From: Burkholderia multivorans ATCC BAA-247
GTDB taxonomy: Bacteria; Pseudomonadota; Gammaproteobacteria; Burkholderiales; Burkholderiaceae
Length of the DNA stretch: 64,000 nt
Assembly (NCBI RefSeq): GCF_000959525.1
Contig: NZ_CP009832.1
Span: forward strand, 1,798,001-1,862,000
Direction of reading: 5' to 3'
A model generated the notes under the pieces. It saw only the letters and a list, made by a program, of their open reading frames with translations, was not told the DNA's origin and ran no database searches. This document shows, in pieces, positions 18,336-28,172 of the stretch. Position numbers and translations under genes: made by a program. Within the stretch, counting starts at the first letter, position 1. Every line of letters begins with the position of its first letter.

Positions 18336-19367
18336 ATGGCGACGATCAAGGATGTGGCGGCCATGGCGGGCGTGTCGTTTACGACGGTATCGCACGTGGT
18401 AAACAACTCGCGGCCGGTGTCCGCGGACGTACGGGCGAAGGTCGAGGGCGCGATCCGCGAGCTGAACTACGTGCCGTCGGCGGTCGCGCGCTCGCTCAAG
18501 GCCCGCGCGACGGCGACCATCGGCCTCGTCGTGCCGAACAGCACGAATCCGTACTTCGCGGAGCTCGCGCGCGGCATCGAGGATCAGTGCGCGGCCAACG
18601 GCTACTGCGTGTTTTTCTGCAACTCGGACGACGATCCGGTCAAGCAGCGCAACTACCTGCGCGTGCTGCAGGAAAAGCGCATCGACGGGCTGATCGTCGC
18701 GTCGGCCGGCGAAGACGCCGTGCTCGCGCAGACGCTCGCCGACGCGCATGCGCCGCTCGTCGTCGTCGACCGCAACATCGAAGGGCTCGCGGCCGATCTC
18801 GTGCAGATCGACCACGAGCGCGGCGCCTATCTCGCGACGCGCCATCTGCTCGAACTCGGCCACGCGAAGATCGGCTGCATCACCGGGCCGACCGACACGG
18901 CCGTCAGCGCGATGCGCGTGCACGGCTTCATCCGCGCGATGGCCGAGCGCGGCATCGACATCGTGCCGGGCGCGATCGCGGAAAGCGATTTTTCCTGCCT
19001 CGGCGGCTATCACGCGGCGGCGCGGCTGTTCGAATCGGTGCGGCCGAGCGCGATCTTCGCGGGCAACGACCTGATGGGCGTCGGCGCGCTGCGCGCGGCC
19101 GCCGAGCGCGGGATGCGCGTGCCCGACGACTGTTCGATCATCGGTTTCGACGACATCGAGTTCTCGCGTTACACGTATCCGGCGCTGTCGACCGTCGGCC
19201 AGTCGGTGCGCGCGCTCGGCGAAATGGCCGCGCAGACGCTGATCGAGCGGATCGGCGGCGGTTCGTCGGCGGCGCCGAGCCGGCGGCGCGTCGTGTCGCC
19301 GCGGCTCGTGCTGCGCGAATCGACGGCGGTCTATCGCGAACCGGCCGCGTCCGGCTCTCGCGCATGA
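18336..19367 (+). CDS. rbsR: LacI-family repressor of the ribose operon
   Basis: A 343-residue LacI/GalR regulator. The N-terminal HTH is MATIKDVAAMAGVSFTTVSHVVN followed by the hinge helix VPSAVARSLKARATATIGLV. The rest is a sugar-binding domain (NPYFAELARGIEDQCAANGY, GNDLMGVGALRAAAERG, IIGFDDIEFSRYTYPALSTV). GGGAAATGG includes the start at 18336. It lies inside the ribose operon and its stop overlaps rbsK by ATGA. The palindrome at 14522 is its likely operator. Confidence 0.93.
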   Translation: MATIKDVAAMAGVSFTTVSHVVNNSRPVSADVRAKVEGAIRELNYVPSAVARSLKARATATIGLVVPNSTNPYFAELARGIEDQCAANGYCVFFCNSDDDPVKQRNYLRVLQEKRIDGLIVASAGEDAVLAQTLADAHAPLVVVDRNIEGLAADLVQIDHERGAYLATRHLLELGHAKIGCITGPTDTAVSAMRVHGFIRAMAERGIDIVPGAIAESDFSCLGGYHAAARLFESVRPSAIFAGNDLMGVGALRAAAERGMRVPDDCSIIGFDDIEFSRYTYPALSTVGQSVRALGEMAAQTLIERIGGGSSAAPSRRRVVSPRLVLRESTAVYREPAASGSRA

Positions 19368-20296
19368 CGGCCGGCGCGGCAGCGCGGGCCGGCCGCGTCG
19401 CGGTGGTCGGCAGCCTCAACATGGATCTCGTCGTGCGCGCGCCGCGGCTGCCGCTGCCGGGCGAGACGCTCGCGGGCCACGCGTTCGCGCAGGCGGCGGG
19501 CGGCAAGGGCGGCAACCAGGCCGTCGCGGCGGCACGGCTCGGCGCGCAGGTCGCGATGATCGGCTGCGTCGGCGCGGATGCGCACGGTGACGCGCTGCGC
19601 GCGGGGCTCGAAGCCGAAGGGATCGACTGCACGGGGCTCGCGACGAGCGCGTCGGCGCCGACCGGCGTCGCGCTGATCGTCGTCGACGACGGAAGCCAGA
19701 ACGCGATCGTCATCGTCGCGGGCGGCAACGGCGAAGTGACACCGGAGACGGTCGCGCGGCACGAAGCGACGCTCGCGTCCGCCGACGTGCTGATCTGCCA
19801 GCTCGAGACGCCGCCCGACACGGTGCGTGCGGCGCTTGCCGCCGGACGCCGGCTCGGCCGCACGGTCGTGCTCAATCCGGCACCGGCTGTCGCGCCGCTG
19901 CCGGCCGACTGGCTCGCGTTGGTCGACTATCTGATTCCGAACGAACTGGAAGCCGCTGCGCTGACCGGCCGCCCGGTGCGCGATGCGACCGACGCGGAGG
20001 TCGCGGCGCGGGCGCTGCAGGCGCGCGGCGCGCGCAACGTGCTGATCACGCTCGGCGAACGCGGCGTGCTCGCGCTGACGGCCGACGGCATCGCGCGACA
20101 CTATCCGGCGCCGGTCGTGCGCGCGGTCGACACGACGGCCGCCGGCGACACGTTCATCGGCGGCTTCGCCGCACGGCTCGCGGCCGGTGCGAACGTCGAC
20201 GACGCGATCCGCTTCGCACAGCGCGCGGCCGCGGTATCGGTCACGCGTGCCGGCGCCCAGCCGTCGATCCCGACGCTCGCCGAACTCGGCGACTGA
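19364..20296 (+). CDS. rbsK: Ribokinase
   Basis: A 310-residue PfkB-family kinase that phosphorylates ribose to ribose-5-phosphate. VVGSLNMDLVV at the N terminus, GETLAGHAFAQAAGGKGGNQAVAAARLG (PfkB signature 1) and VDTTAAGDTFIGGFAARLA (signature 2, with the catalytic Asp in GD) are all present. The start at 19364 overlaps the rbsR stop. No rbsD (ribose pyranase) is present in the operon, so pyranose-furanose conversion must be spontaneous or encoded elsewhere. Confidence 0.95.
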   Translation: MTAGAAARAGRVAVVGSLNMDLVVRAPRLPLPGETLAGHAFAQAAGGKGGNQAVAAARLGAQVAMIGCVGADAHGDALRAGLEAEGIDCTGLATSASAPTGVALIVVDDGSQNAIVIVAGGNGEVTPETVARHEATLASADVLICQLETPPDTVRAALAAGRRLGRTVVLNPAPAVAPLPADWLALVDYLIPNELEAAALTGRPVRDATDAEVAARALQARGARNVLITLGERGVLALTADGIARHYPAPVVRAVDTTAAGDTFIGGFAARLAAGANVDDAIRFAQRAAAVSVTRAGAQPSIPTLAELGD

Positions 20297-20578
20297 CGCA
20301 TTTCCGTCCCTTCGCGGCCGCTCCGTCACGTCCGACGGCGGCCGCAGTCCACTTCCCGCATCGTCGTCCTCTTGCATCCGCTTTCGCGGCTCGACTGCGA
20401 AGGCAGGCGTCGCCTTTCATGCGATTATTCAGCAATCTGTAATAAACAGACGTATTAAACGAAAAGTAAGCTCGAATGCCATCAAGTTGTTTAGCGCGCC
20501 GTCGTAAATACGGGAACCGAAACAATGTTCGGCGTAACGGGCCACGGCCCGCCTCGGCGACGCAACACAGGAACGACG

Positions 20579-22387
20579 ATGGTCTTCAGGAACCTGACGA
20601 TACGTGCGCGTATCGGTTTGACAATGGCTTTTCTCGCCGCGCTGCTGGGCGTAATCGGCGTGCTCGGTCTGTACGGGATGACGAGCGCGAACGAGTCGAC
20701 GCGCGAGATCTTCACGAACCAGATGCCGAGCGCGGTCAACGTGTCGGTGGCCGAAATGTTCGCGGCCCGCGAGCGGCTCGCGCTCGATCGCGCGGCACTG
20801 CTGGCCGGCACGCCCGACTCGGCTGCCGCCATCGAGCGCAGCCGCGCCATGCGCGCACAGTCCGACGCGCGGTGGCAGAAGTATCTTGCGCTGCCGCGCG
20901 GGCCGGAAGAGGACCGGCTCGCGCAGGACGTCGCAGCGAAGCGGCAGGCGCTGCAAGCCAGTTGCGACGCGTTCGCGAGCGCCATCGCGTCGGGCGACCA
21001 CGACCGGATCGGCGACGGCGCGAAGCAGCTGCAGGTGCGCTTCAACGAACTCGCCGGCGCGAACGAAGCGCTGCGCAACTTCCAGTTCAGCGACGGGCAA
21101 GCGCGGTTCGATCATGCGGAATCGGTGTATGACGCGCTGCGTGTCGTGTCGATCGTCGTGCTCGCGCTCGGCCTCGTCGCCGCGCTGCTGTCGTGGGTCA
21201 CGCTGAGCCGCGCGATCGGCCGGCCGCTCGCGGACGCGCTCGCGCATTTCGACGCGATTGCCGCGGGCGATCTGCGCCGCACGATCGTCGTGAGCCGACG
21301 CGACGAAATGGGTCAGCTGCTCGACGGCCTCGCGAAGATGCAGCGCGGGCTTGTCGACACGGTGCGCACGGTGCGCGGCGGCAGCGAGTCGATCGCGACG
21401 GCAGCCCGGCAGATCGCGGCCGGCAACATCGACCTGTCGTCGCGGACGGAAGAACAGGCGGCGGCGCTGCAGGAAACGGCGTCGAGCATGGAGCAACTGA
21501 CCGGCACCGTGAAACAGAACGCGGACAATGCGCGCCAGGCAAGCTCGCTGGCCGCGAATGCGTCGGAAATTGCAAACAAGGGTAATACGGTGGTGGGGCA
21601 GGTCGTCGACACGATGGGCGAGATCAATGCGAGCTCGGCGAAGATCGCGGACATCATCGCGATCATCGAGGGCATTGCATTCCAGACCAACATCCTCGCG
21701 TTGAACGCGGCGGTCGAAGCCGCGCGCGCGGGCGAGGAAGGGCGCGGGTTCGCGGTCGTCGCGGGCGAGGTGCGCAGTCTCGCGCAGCGTTCGTCGAGCG
21801 CGGCCAAGGAAATCAAGGCGCTGATCGACGCGTCGGTCGAGCGGATCCGCTCGGGCTCGACGCTCGTCGACGAAGCGGGGCGCACGATGAACGACGTGAT
21901 CGGTGCGGTGCAGCGCGTGACCGACATCATGGGCGAGATCGCGGCGGCGTCCGAGGAGCAAAGCGGCGGCATCGACCAGGTCGCGCGCGCCGTCGCGCAG
22001 ATGGACGAGGTCACGCAGCAGAACGCGGCGCTCGTCGAAGAGGCCGCGGCTGCCGCGCAGTCGCTCGACGAGCAAGCGGCGCGCCTGCGCGACGCGACGT
22101 CGGTGTTCCGGCTCGACGACGCGGCGCGGCCGGCGGCAGGCGCAGCCGATGCCGCGCGCCGCGCGCCGCGTGCGACTACCGCGTCGAGCACGTCGAGCAC
22201 GTCGCCCGCACAGGCCGCGTCGGCCGTCGTGCGCGCGGCGTCTTCCGCACCGGCTGCCGCTCGCGACGAGCGCGATGCACCGTCGCAGCGCGCGGCTGCG
22301 CCGGCGCCCGCACGCAAGGCGGCTGCCGCGCCTGCCGCGGCGCCGCAGCTCGCGACGGCCGGCGCCGACGATTGGGAGACGTTCTGA
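20579..22387 (+). CDS. Methyl-accepting chemotaxis protein with C-terminal CheR tether
   Basis: A 602-residue chemoreceptor. TM1 lies at about residues 10-33 ([22 protein letters not shown]), a ~155-residue four-helix-type periplasmic sensor follows, and TM2 is near residue 190 ([18 protein letters not shown]). A HAMP domain and a long cytoplasmic coiled coil follow, with the hairpin tip [20 protein letters not shown] near residue 367. A ~95-residue Ala/Pro/Ser-rich linker leads to the terminal pentapeptide DWETF, matching the xWxxF tether that binds CheR/CheB in enteric receptors. Start 20579 has AGGAA upstream; an upstream ATG at 20525 gives a non-homologous extension. Ligand unknown. Confidence 0.93.
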   Translation: MVFRNLTIRARIGLTMAFLAALLGVIGVLGLYGMTSANESTREIFTNQMPSAVNVSVAEMFAARERLALDRAALLAGTPDSAAAIERSRAMRAQSDARWQKYLALPRGPEEDRLAQDVAAKRQALQASCDAFASAIASGDHDRIGDGAKQLQVRFNELAGANEALRNFQFSDGQARFDHAESVYDALRVVSIVVLALGLVAALLSWVTLSRAIGRPLADALAHFDAIAAGDLRRTIVVSRRDEMGQLLDGLAKMQRGLVDTVRTVRGGSESIATAARQIAAGNIDLSSRTEEQAAALQETASSMEQLTGTVKQNADNARQASSLAANASEIANKGNTVVGQVVDTMGEINASSAKIADIIAIIEGIAFQTNILALNAAVEAARAGEEGRGFAVVAGEVRSLAQRSSSAAKEIKALIDASVERIRSGSTLVDEAGRTMNDVIGAVQRVTDIMGEIAAASEEQSGGIDQVARAVAQMDEVTQQNAALVEEAAAAAQSLDEQAARLRDATSVFRLDDAARPAAGAADAARRAPRATTASSTSSTSPAQAASAVVRAASSAPAAARDERDAPSQRAAAPAPARKAAAAPAAAPQLATAGADDWETF

Positions 22388-22427
22388 GTCGAACGCGCGC
22401 ATCATCTATCCCCATTTGCTCACGCCC

Positions 22428-22450
22428 GACGCCCGCAGCCTGCGGGCGTC
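22428..22450 (+). terminator. Hairpin after the chemoreceptor gene
   Basis: GACGCCCGCA (22428-22437) and TGCGGGCGTC (22441-22450) form a perfect 10-bp stem with loop GCC, 40 nt after the chemoreceptor stop. A weak T-containing stretch (GTCGTTTCC) follows. It is probably an intrinsic terminator, though the U tract is poor. Confidence 0.65.
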
Positions 22451-22953
22451 GTCGTTTCCGCGCTGGACACGATGCGTAACGGCCTGCGTGCCGATCCGCC
22501 GCGCATCTCGACGTGCAGCGCATCGTCACGCGCGCGATGCGCAGGCCGCGCCGCGGCCGGGCGCGCATCGTGCTCCTCGATGACGCACCGGTCGTACGGG
22601 TATCTCCGTAAGGGCTGTTCGAAGAAAATTTGTAACGGCGTGGCAAACGTGTCGTCGCAAACGGCTGCTCGAACGTCTAGGGATGAAGGGGGGAAGCGGC
22701 GACGACGGAAGCGTCCGATGGACGAGATGTTTCGTTGCTCGACGAGACGCTGCGGATGCAGTTTCTGCGGCTCGGAACATCGATTGTAAAGCGTCGAAAT
22801 GCGCTGTGCGGACGGTGTTGTGGAGAATGTCGAACTTCATACAACGAGTTCGTGAAAAAAAATAAGAAAGGGTTTAGGATGAATTCGAACGCGCTTGCTT
22901 CTGCGCAGTCATAGAAGGCAGGCACGTCTTCAGACATAGGCGAGGGAGGTAGC
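22451..22953. other. Intergenic region before the prkA operon
   Basis: About 500 bp with no credible gene. The right end is A+T-rich (GTGAAAAAAAATAAGAAAGG, 22853-22872). An inverted repeat CGAACT (22831-22836), 10-nt spacer, AGTTCG (22847-22852) sits about 100 bp before prkA and is a candidate regulator site. GGGAGG at 22944-22949 is the prkA ribosome site. I could not find a convincing sigma-54 GG-N10-GC element. Confidence 0.5.
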
Positions 22954-24876
22954 ATGGATATTTACAGCAGCTTCGCGAACCGCTTCGAAAAAACGCGAGA
23001 AGAAGAGTTCTCGCTTGAGGAGTACCTCGCGCTCTGCAAGAACGATCCATCGGCGTACGCTACGGCCGGCGAACGCATGCTGGCTGCAATCGGGGAACCA
23101 GAACACATCGATACCCGCAACGACCCGCGCCTGTCGCGGATCTTTGCGAACAAGGTCATCAAGGTCTATCCTGCGTTCCGCGAGTTCTACGGGATGGAGG
23201 AAGTGATCGAGCAGGTGGTGGCGTACTTCCGTCACGCTGCGCAAGGGCTCGAAGAGAAGAAGCAGATCCTCTACCTCCTCGGCCCGGTCGGCGGCGGCAA
23301 GTCGTCGATCGCCGAGCGTCTGAAGCAACTGATGGAGCGCGTGCCGTTCTATGCGCTGAAGGGGTCGCCCGTCAACGAATCGCCGCTCGGGCTGTTCGAC
23401 TACGACGAAGACGGCCCGATCCTCGAGGAGCAGTACGGCATTCCGCGCCGCTATCTGAAGAGCATCCTGAGCCCGTGGGCCGTCAAGCGGCTGCACGAGT
23501 ACAACGGCGACATCCGCCAGTTCCGCGTCGTGCGCCGCTATCCGTCGATCCTTCGGCAGATCGGCATCGCGAAGACGGAGCCGGGCGACGAGAACAATCA
23601 GGACATCTCCTCGCTCGTCGGCAAGGTCGACATCCGCAAGCTCGAGCAGTACGCGCAGGACGATGCCGACGCCTACAGCTATTCGGGCGGGCTGTGCCTC
23701 GCGAACCAGGGGCTGCTCGAATTCGTCGAAATGTTCAAGGCGCCGATCAAGGTGCTGCACCCGCTGCTGACTGCCACGCAGGAAGGCAACTTCAAGGGCA
23801 CCGAGGGCTTCGGCGCGATTCCGTTCGACGGCATCATCCTTGCGCACTCGAACGAGTCGGAGTGGAAGGCGTTCCGCAACAACCGCAACAACGAGGCGCT
23901 GCTCGACCGGATCTTCGTCGTGAAGGTGCCGTACTGCCTGCGCGTGTCCGAGGAAGTGAAGATCTACGAGAAGCTGATCCGCAACTCGTCGCTTGCCGAG
24001 GCCGTGTGCGCACCGGGCACGCTGAAGATGATGTCGCAGTTCTCGGTGCTGTCGCGGCTGCACGAGCCGGAGAACTCGAGCCTGTTCTCGAAGATGCAGG
24101 TGTACGACGGCGAGAACCTGAAGGACACCGATCCGAAGGCGAAGTCGTATCAGGAGTATCGCGACTATGCGGGCGTCGACGAAGGGATGACGGGCGTATC
24201 GACGCGCTTCGCGTTCAAGATCCTGTCGCGCGTGTTCAACTTCGATTCGAGCGAGGTCGCGGCGAACCCCGTGCACCTGATGTATGTGCTCGAACAGCAG
24301 ATCGAGCGCGAGCAGTTCCCGCCGGAAACCGAGCAGAAGTATCTGTCGTTCGTGAAGGACGTGCTCGCGTCGCGCTATGCGGAGTTCATCGGCAAGGAGA
24401 TCCAGACGGCGTATCTCGAATCGTATTCGGAGTACGGGCAAAACATCTTCGATCGCTACGTCACGTACGCCGACTTCTGGATCCAGGATCAGGAATTCCG
24501 CGATCACGACACGGGCGAGAGCTTCGACCGCGCCGCCTTGAACGCGGAGCTCGAGAAGATCGAGAAGCCGGCCGGCATCAGCAATCCGAAGGATTTCCGC
24601 AACGAAATCGTGAACTTCGTGCTGCGTGCGCGTGCCGCGAACGGCGGCAAGAATCCGGTGTGGACGAGCTACGAGAAGCTACGCGTCGTGATCGAGAAGA
24701 AGATGTTCTCGAATACCGAGGAACTGTTGCCGGTCATTTCGTTCAATGCGAAGGGCTCGGCCGAGGAGCAACGCAAGCATGAAGACTTTGTGAACCGGAT
24801 GGTCGCGAAGGGCTATACGCCGAAGCAGGTGAGGCTGCTTTGCGACTGGTACCTGCGCGTGCGCAAGTCGTCATGA
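22954..24876 (+). CDS. prkA: PrkA-family serine protein kinase (YeaG)
   Basis: A 640-residue PrkA/YeaG protein of normal family length. The N-terminal AAA-like domain has Walker A GPVGGGKSS around residues 110-118 and IILAHSNESEWKAFRNN downstream. The C-terminal part (about 400-640) is the PrkA kinase-like domain, with RFAFKILSRVFNF and the ending AKGYTPKQVRLLCDWYLRVRKSS. E. coli YeaG acts in nitrogen-starvation and stationary-phase responses, and B. subtilis PrkA has been described as a kinase or protease. It heads a conserved three-gene set with the YeaH and SpoVR homologues. Confidence 0.95.
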   Translation: MDIYSSFANRFEKTREEEFSLEEYLALCKNDPSAYATAGERMLAAIGEPEHIDTRNDPRLSRIFANKVIKVYPAFREFYGMEEVIEQVVAYFRHAAQGLEEKKQILYLLGPVGGGKSSIAERLKQLMERVPFYALKGSPVNESPLGLFDYDEDGPILEEQYGIPRRYLKSILSPWAVKRLHEYNGDIRQFRVVRRYPSILRQIGIAKTEPGDENNQDISSLVGKVDIRKLEQYAQDDADAYSYSGGLCLANQGLLEFVEMFKAPIKVLHPLLTATQEGNFKGTEGFGAIPFDGIILAHSNESEWKAFRNNRNNEALLDRIFVVKVPYCLRVSEEVKIYEKLIRNSSLAEAVCAPGTLKMMSQFSVLSRLHEPENSSLFSKMQVYDGENLKDTDPKAKSYQEYRDYAGVDEGMTGVSTRFAFKILSRVFNFDSSEVAANPVHLMYVLEQQIEREQFPPETEQKYLSFVKDVLASRYAEFIGKEIQTAYLESYSEYGQNIFDRYVTYADFWIQDQEFRDHDTGESFDRAALNAELEKIEKPAGISNPKDFRNEIVNFVLRARAANGGKNPVWTSYEKLRVVIEKKMFSNTEELLPVISFNAKGSAEEQRKHEDFVNRMVAKGYTPKQVRLLCDWYLRVRKSS

Positions 24877-24891
24877 CGCGCGCGGTACGGC

Positions 24892-24916
24892 GCCCGTGCG
24901 GACGGTCCGCACGGGC
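24892..24916 (+). promoter_or_regulatory. Intercistronic hairpin between prkA and yeaH
   Basis: GCCCGTGCGGA (24892-24902) and TCCGCACGGGC (24906-24916) form a perfect 11-bp stem with loop CGG, starting 15 nt after the prkA stop. No T tract follows, so it is more likely an mRNA-processing or stabilising element, or a partial terminator, than an operon end. Confidence 0.5.
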
Positions 24917-25001
24917 AACCTCAGAGACGCCGCCCGCATGACGGCAGACGGCATGTGCGGCGAGCGTCCCGGCATATCGACATTCGAGCGGGAGACCGGG
25001 A

Positions 25002-26270
25002 GTGCTTCATCAAATCATCGACCGCAGGCTGGCCGGCAAGAACAAGAGCATTGCCAATCGCGAACGCTTTCTGCGTCGCGTCAAGAACTACATTCGTCGC
25101 GCCGTTTCCGACGCGGTGCGCGATCGTAGCATCAAGGACATCCAGAGCACGCAAAGCATCACGATTCCGCGCAAGGACATCGCGGAACCGACGTTTCGCC
25201 ACGGGCCGGGCGGGCGTCGCGAGTACGTGCATCCCGGCAACGAAGACTACGTACGCGGCGACAAGATCCCGCGTCCGCAGGGCGGCGCGGGCGGCGGCGG
25301 CAGCCAGGCGAGCAACGAGGGCGAAGGGCAGGACGACTTCGTGTTCGAGCTGTCGCGCGACGAATTCATGCAGTATTTCTTCGACGATCTCGAACTGCCG
25401 CGGCTCGTGAAGACGCATCTGCTGACGGTGCCGAGCTGGAAGAACGTGCGCGCGGGCTGGTCGGCGGAAGGCACGCCGAACAACATCGACGTCGTGCGCT
25501 CGCTGCGCAGCGCGCTCGGCCGGCGCATCGCGCTCGGCTCGCCGCTCGTCAACGAGCTGCGCGAACTCGAAGCGCAGCTCGAAGCGCTGAAGAGCGACCC
25601 CGAGGATCGCCGCGCGGAAATCGCGACGCTCGAAGCAGAGATTCATCATCTGAAAGGGCGCATCTGGCGGATTCCGTTCATCGATCCGTTCGACCTGCGC
25701 TACATCAATCGCGTGAAGCAGCCGCAGCCGTCGAGCCAGGCCGTGATGTTCTGCCTGATGGACGTGTCGGGTTCGATGGACGAGCAGCGCAAGGATCTCG
25801 CGAAGCGCTTCTTCATCCTGTTGTACCTGTTCCTGAAGCGCAATTACGAGCGCATCGAAGTCGTCTTCATCCGTCACCATACGCGCGCGGAGGAAGTCGA
25901 CGAGGATACGTTCTTCCATTCGACCGAAAGCGGCGGCACGGTCGTGTCGAGCGCGCTCGAGCTGATGCGCAAGGTGATGAACGAGCGCTACTCGCCCACG
26001 GAGTGGAACATCTACGGCGCGCAGGCGTCCGACGGCGACAACTGGACTGACGATTCGCCGAAGTGTCGCAAAATCCTGGAAGAGGATATTCTCACGAAGA
26101 CGCGTTACTTCGCGTACATCCAGGTCGCGCCGGAGGAGCAGAATCTGTGGCTCGAGTACGCGCAGCTGGCGCTGTCGCAGCCGCATCTGGCGATGAAGAA
26201 AGTCGAATCGGCTGCCGACATCTACCCGGTCTTTCGCGAATTGTTCGAAAAGCAGGTGGAAATGTCATGA
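25002..26270 (+). CDS. YeaH/YhbH family protein (DUF444, VWA-like)
   Basis: A 422-residue DUF444 protein, homologue of E. coli YeaH. Start is GTG at 25002 (MLHQIIDRRLAGKNKSIANRE), preceded by GGGAG. The N-terminal third is basic with a Gly-rich stretch (GGAGGGGSQASNEGEGQ). The second half is a von Willebrand A-like fold with the MIDAS motif DVSGSMDEQRKD and SGGTVVSSALELM downstream. The family works with PrkA/YeaG by genetic linkage; biochemical role unknown. Its stop overlaps an ATG of the SpoVR gene (26267-26270). Confidence 0.93.
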   Translation: MLHQIIDRRLAGKNKSIANRERFLRRVKNYIRRAVSDAVRDRSIKDIQSTQSITIPRKDIAEPTFRHGPGGRREYVHPGNEDYVRGDKIPRPQGGAGGGGSQASNEGEGQDDFVFELSRDEFMQYFFDDLELPRLVKTHLLTVPSWKNVRAGWSAEGTPNNIDVVRSLRSALGRRIALGSPLVNELRELEAQLEALKSDPEDRRAEIATLEAEIHHLKGRIWRIPFIDPFDLRYINRVKQPQPSSQAVMFCLMDVSGSMDEQRKDLAKRFFILLYLFLKRNYERIEVVFIRHHTRAEEVDEDTFFHSTESGGTVVSSALELMRKVMNERYSPTEWNIYGAQASDGDNWTDDSPKCRKILEEDILTKTRYFAYIQVAPEEQNLWLEYAQLALSQPHLAMKKVESAADIYPVFRELFEKQVEMS

Positions 26271-26416
26271 CGACCCGCCACCTGCACAACGAGTCGCGCG
26301 GCTACGAGCCGCGTCCTGCCGGCGACGACACCGGCCGTGCCGCATCGCAGCAACGCGGCGCTGCCGGCGCCACGCCGGCCGCCGACTTGCCCGGTGCCGG
26401 GCAAAAGGAAGCGCGT

Positions 26417-27940
26417 ATGAACGTGGCCGAACGCAAGCCGCTGCCGTGCCCGTCCGACTGGACGTTCGAACTGCTCGAGGAATATGACACGCACATCGCG
26501 CAAGTCGCCGAGCAGTACGAACTCGATATCTACCCGATCCAGCTCGAGCTGATCAGCGCCGAGCAGATGATGGACGCGTACGCGTCGGTCGGGATGCCCG
26601 TCAACTATCGCCACTGGTCGTTCGGCAAGCACTTCCTCGCGACCGAGAAGAGCTACCGTCGCGGCCAGATGGGGCTCGCGTACGAAATCGTCATCAATTC
26701 GAATCCGTGCATCGCGTATCTGATGGAAGAGAACACGATGACGATGCAGGCGCTCGTGATCGCGCACGCGGCGTACGGCCACAACTCGTTCTTCAAGGGC
26801 AATTACCTGTTCCGGCTGTGGACCGACGCGCACGCGATCATCGACTATCTCGTCTATGCGAAGAACTACGTCGCCGAATGCGAGGAGCGCTACGGGCTCG
26901 ATCGCGTCGAGGAACTGCTCGACTCGTGCCATGCGCTGATGAATTACGGCGTCGATCGCTACAAGCGTCCGCAGAAACCGTCGCTCGCGAAGGAAGCCGC
27001 GCTGCGGCGCGAACGCGAGGCGTATCTGCAGTCGCAGGTCAACGAGCTCTGGCGCACACTGCCGGGCAAGAAGCCCGAGCTGGCCGAAGAGCAGGAGGAG
27101 CGCTATCCGCCCGAGCCGCAGGAAAACCTGCTGTACTTCGCGGAAAAGAACGCGCCGCTGCTCGAGCCGTGGGAGCGCGAGGTGATCCGCATCGTGCGCA
27201 AGATCGGCCAGTATTTCTATCCGCAGCGGCAGACGCAGGTCATGAACGAAGGCTGGGCGACGTTCTGGCATTACACGCTGCTCAATACGCTCTACAACCA
27301 GGGCAAGCTCGAAGACGGCTTCATGATGGAGTTCCTGCATTCGCATAGCAACGTCGTCTATCAGCCGCCCGTCACGAAGCCTTACTACAGCGGGATCAAC
27401 CCGTACGCGCTCGGCTTCTCGATGATGAGCGACATCCGGCGCATCTGCGAATCGCCGACGGAAGAGGACTACAAGTGGTTCCCGGAAATCGCCGGCACGC
27501 CGTGGCTGCCCGCGATGCACTACGCGATGCGCAACTTCAAGGACGAGAGCTTCATCGCGCAGTACCTGTCGCCGCATCTGATCCGCGAGATGCGGCTGTT
27601 CTCGGTGCTCGACGACGACATGCGCGACGCGCTCGAGGTGTCCGCGATCCACGACGATTCCGGCTACCAGTACGTGCGGCAGGCGCTGTCGCGCCAGTAC
27701 GACATTCACCATCGCGAGCCGAACATCCAGGTCTGGGCCGTGAACACGCGCGGCGACCGCAGCCTGACGCTGCGCCACTTCATGACCGACAACCGCCACC
27801 TGTCGAACGACAGCGACGAGGTGCTCAAGCACATGGCGCGGCTGTGGCAGTTCGACGTGTACCTGGAGAGCGTCGACGAGGCCGGCACCGTGCGCAAGCG
27901 CTACGAGTGCCGCTATACGCCGCCGGAGGTGCGGCTCTGA
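26417..27940 (+). CDS. SpoVR family protein (YcgB-like)
   Basis: A 507-residue SpoVR protein, close to the ~510 residues of E. coli YcgB. Core motifs include YPIQLELISAEQMMDAYASVGMP, YGHNSFFKGNYLF, NEGWATFWHY and LFSVLDDDMRDALEVSAIHDD. The start is set at ATG 26417 because AAGGAA (26405-26410) is 6 nt upstream and the length then fits the family. The frame is also open from ATG 26267, which overlaps the yeaH stop and would add 50 Ala/Gly-rich residues of low complexity. B. subtilis SpoVR affects spore cortex, but its function here is unknown. Third gene of the prkA-yeaH-spoVR operon. Confidence 0.9.
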   Translation: MNVAERKPLPCPSDWTFELLEEYDTHIAQVAEQYELDIYPIQLELISAEQMMDAYASVGMPVNYRHWSFGKHFLATEKSYRRGQMGLAYEIVINSNPCIAYLMEENTMTMQALVIAHAAYGHNSFFKGNYLFRLWTDAHAIIDYLVYAKNYVAECEERYGLDRVEELLDSCHALMNYGVDRYKRPQKPSLAKEAALRREREAYLQSQVNELWRTLPGKKPELAEEQEERYPPEPQENLLYFAEKNAPLLEPWEREVIRIVRKIGQYFYPQRQTQVMNEGWATFWHYTLLNTLYNQGKLEDGFMMEFLHSHSNVVYQPPVTKPYYSGINPYALGFSMMSDIRRICESPTEEDYKWFPEIAGTPWLPAMHYAMRNFKDESFIAQYLSPHLIREMRLFSVLDDDMRDALEVSAIHDDSGYQYVRQALSRQYDIHHREPNIQVWAVNTRGDRSLTLRHFMTDNRHLSNDSDEVLKHMARLWQFDVYLESVDEAGTVRKRYECRYTPPEVRL

Positions 27941-27966
27941 TCGGCTGCCAGCCTTGTTTGCATCGG

Positions 27967-27991
27967 ACGCCAGCCTTCGGGCTGGCGTTTT
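27967..27991 (+). terminator. Rho-independent terminator of the prkA operon
   Basis: ACGCCAGCC (27967-27975) and GGCTGGCGT (27980-27988) form a 9-bp stem with tetraloop TTCG, followed by a short T tract. It lies 26 nt after the spoVR stop and closes the operon. Confidence 0.9.
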
Positions 27992-28172
27992 CATATGACG
28001 CGCGCATGATGCGAGAAAAATTTTCTACATCGGGACGAACCCGGAAAGCCTGTTACTTTACATTTCGCTAAAATCGCGTAGCCCGTGCACCCGGAACCGG
28101 TGCCACGGCGACCGCACGCGGCGGCACCCCGGCCGCCCCTCTCTGCAAGCACTATAAGGAACAGACCAACCC

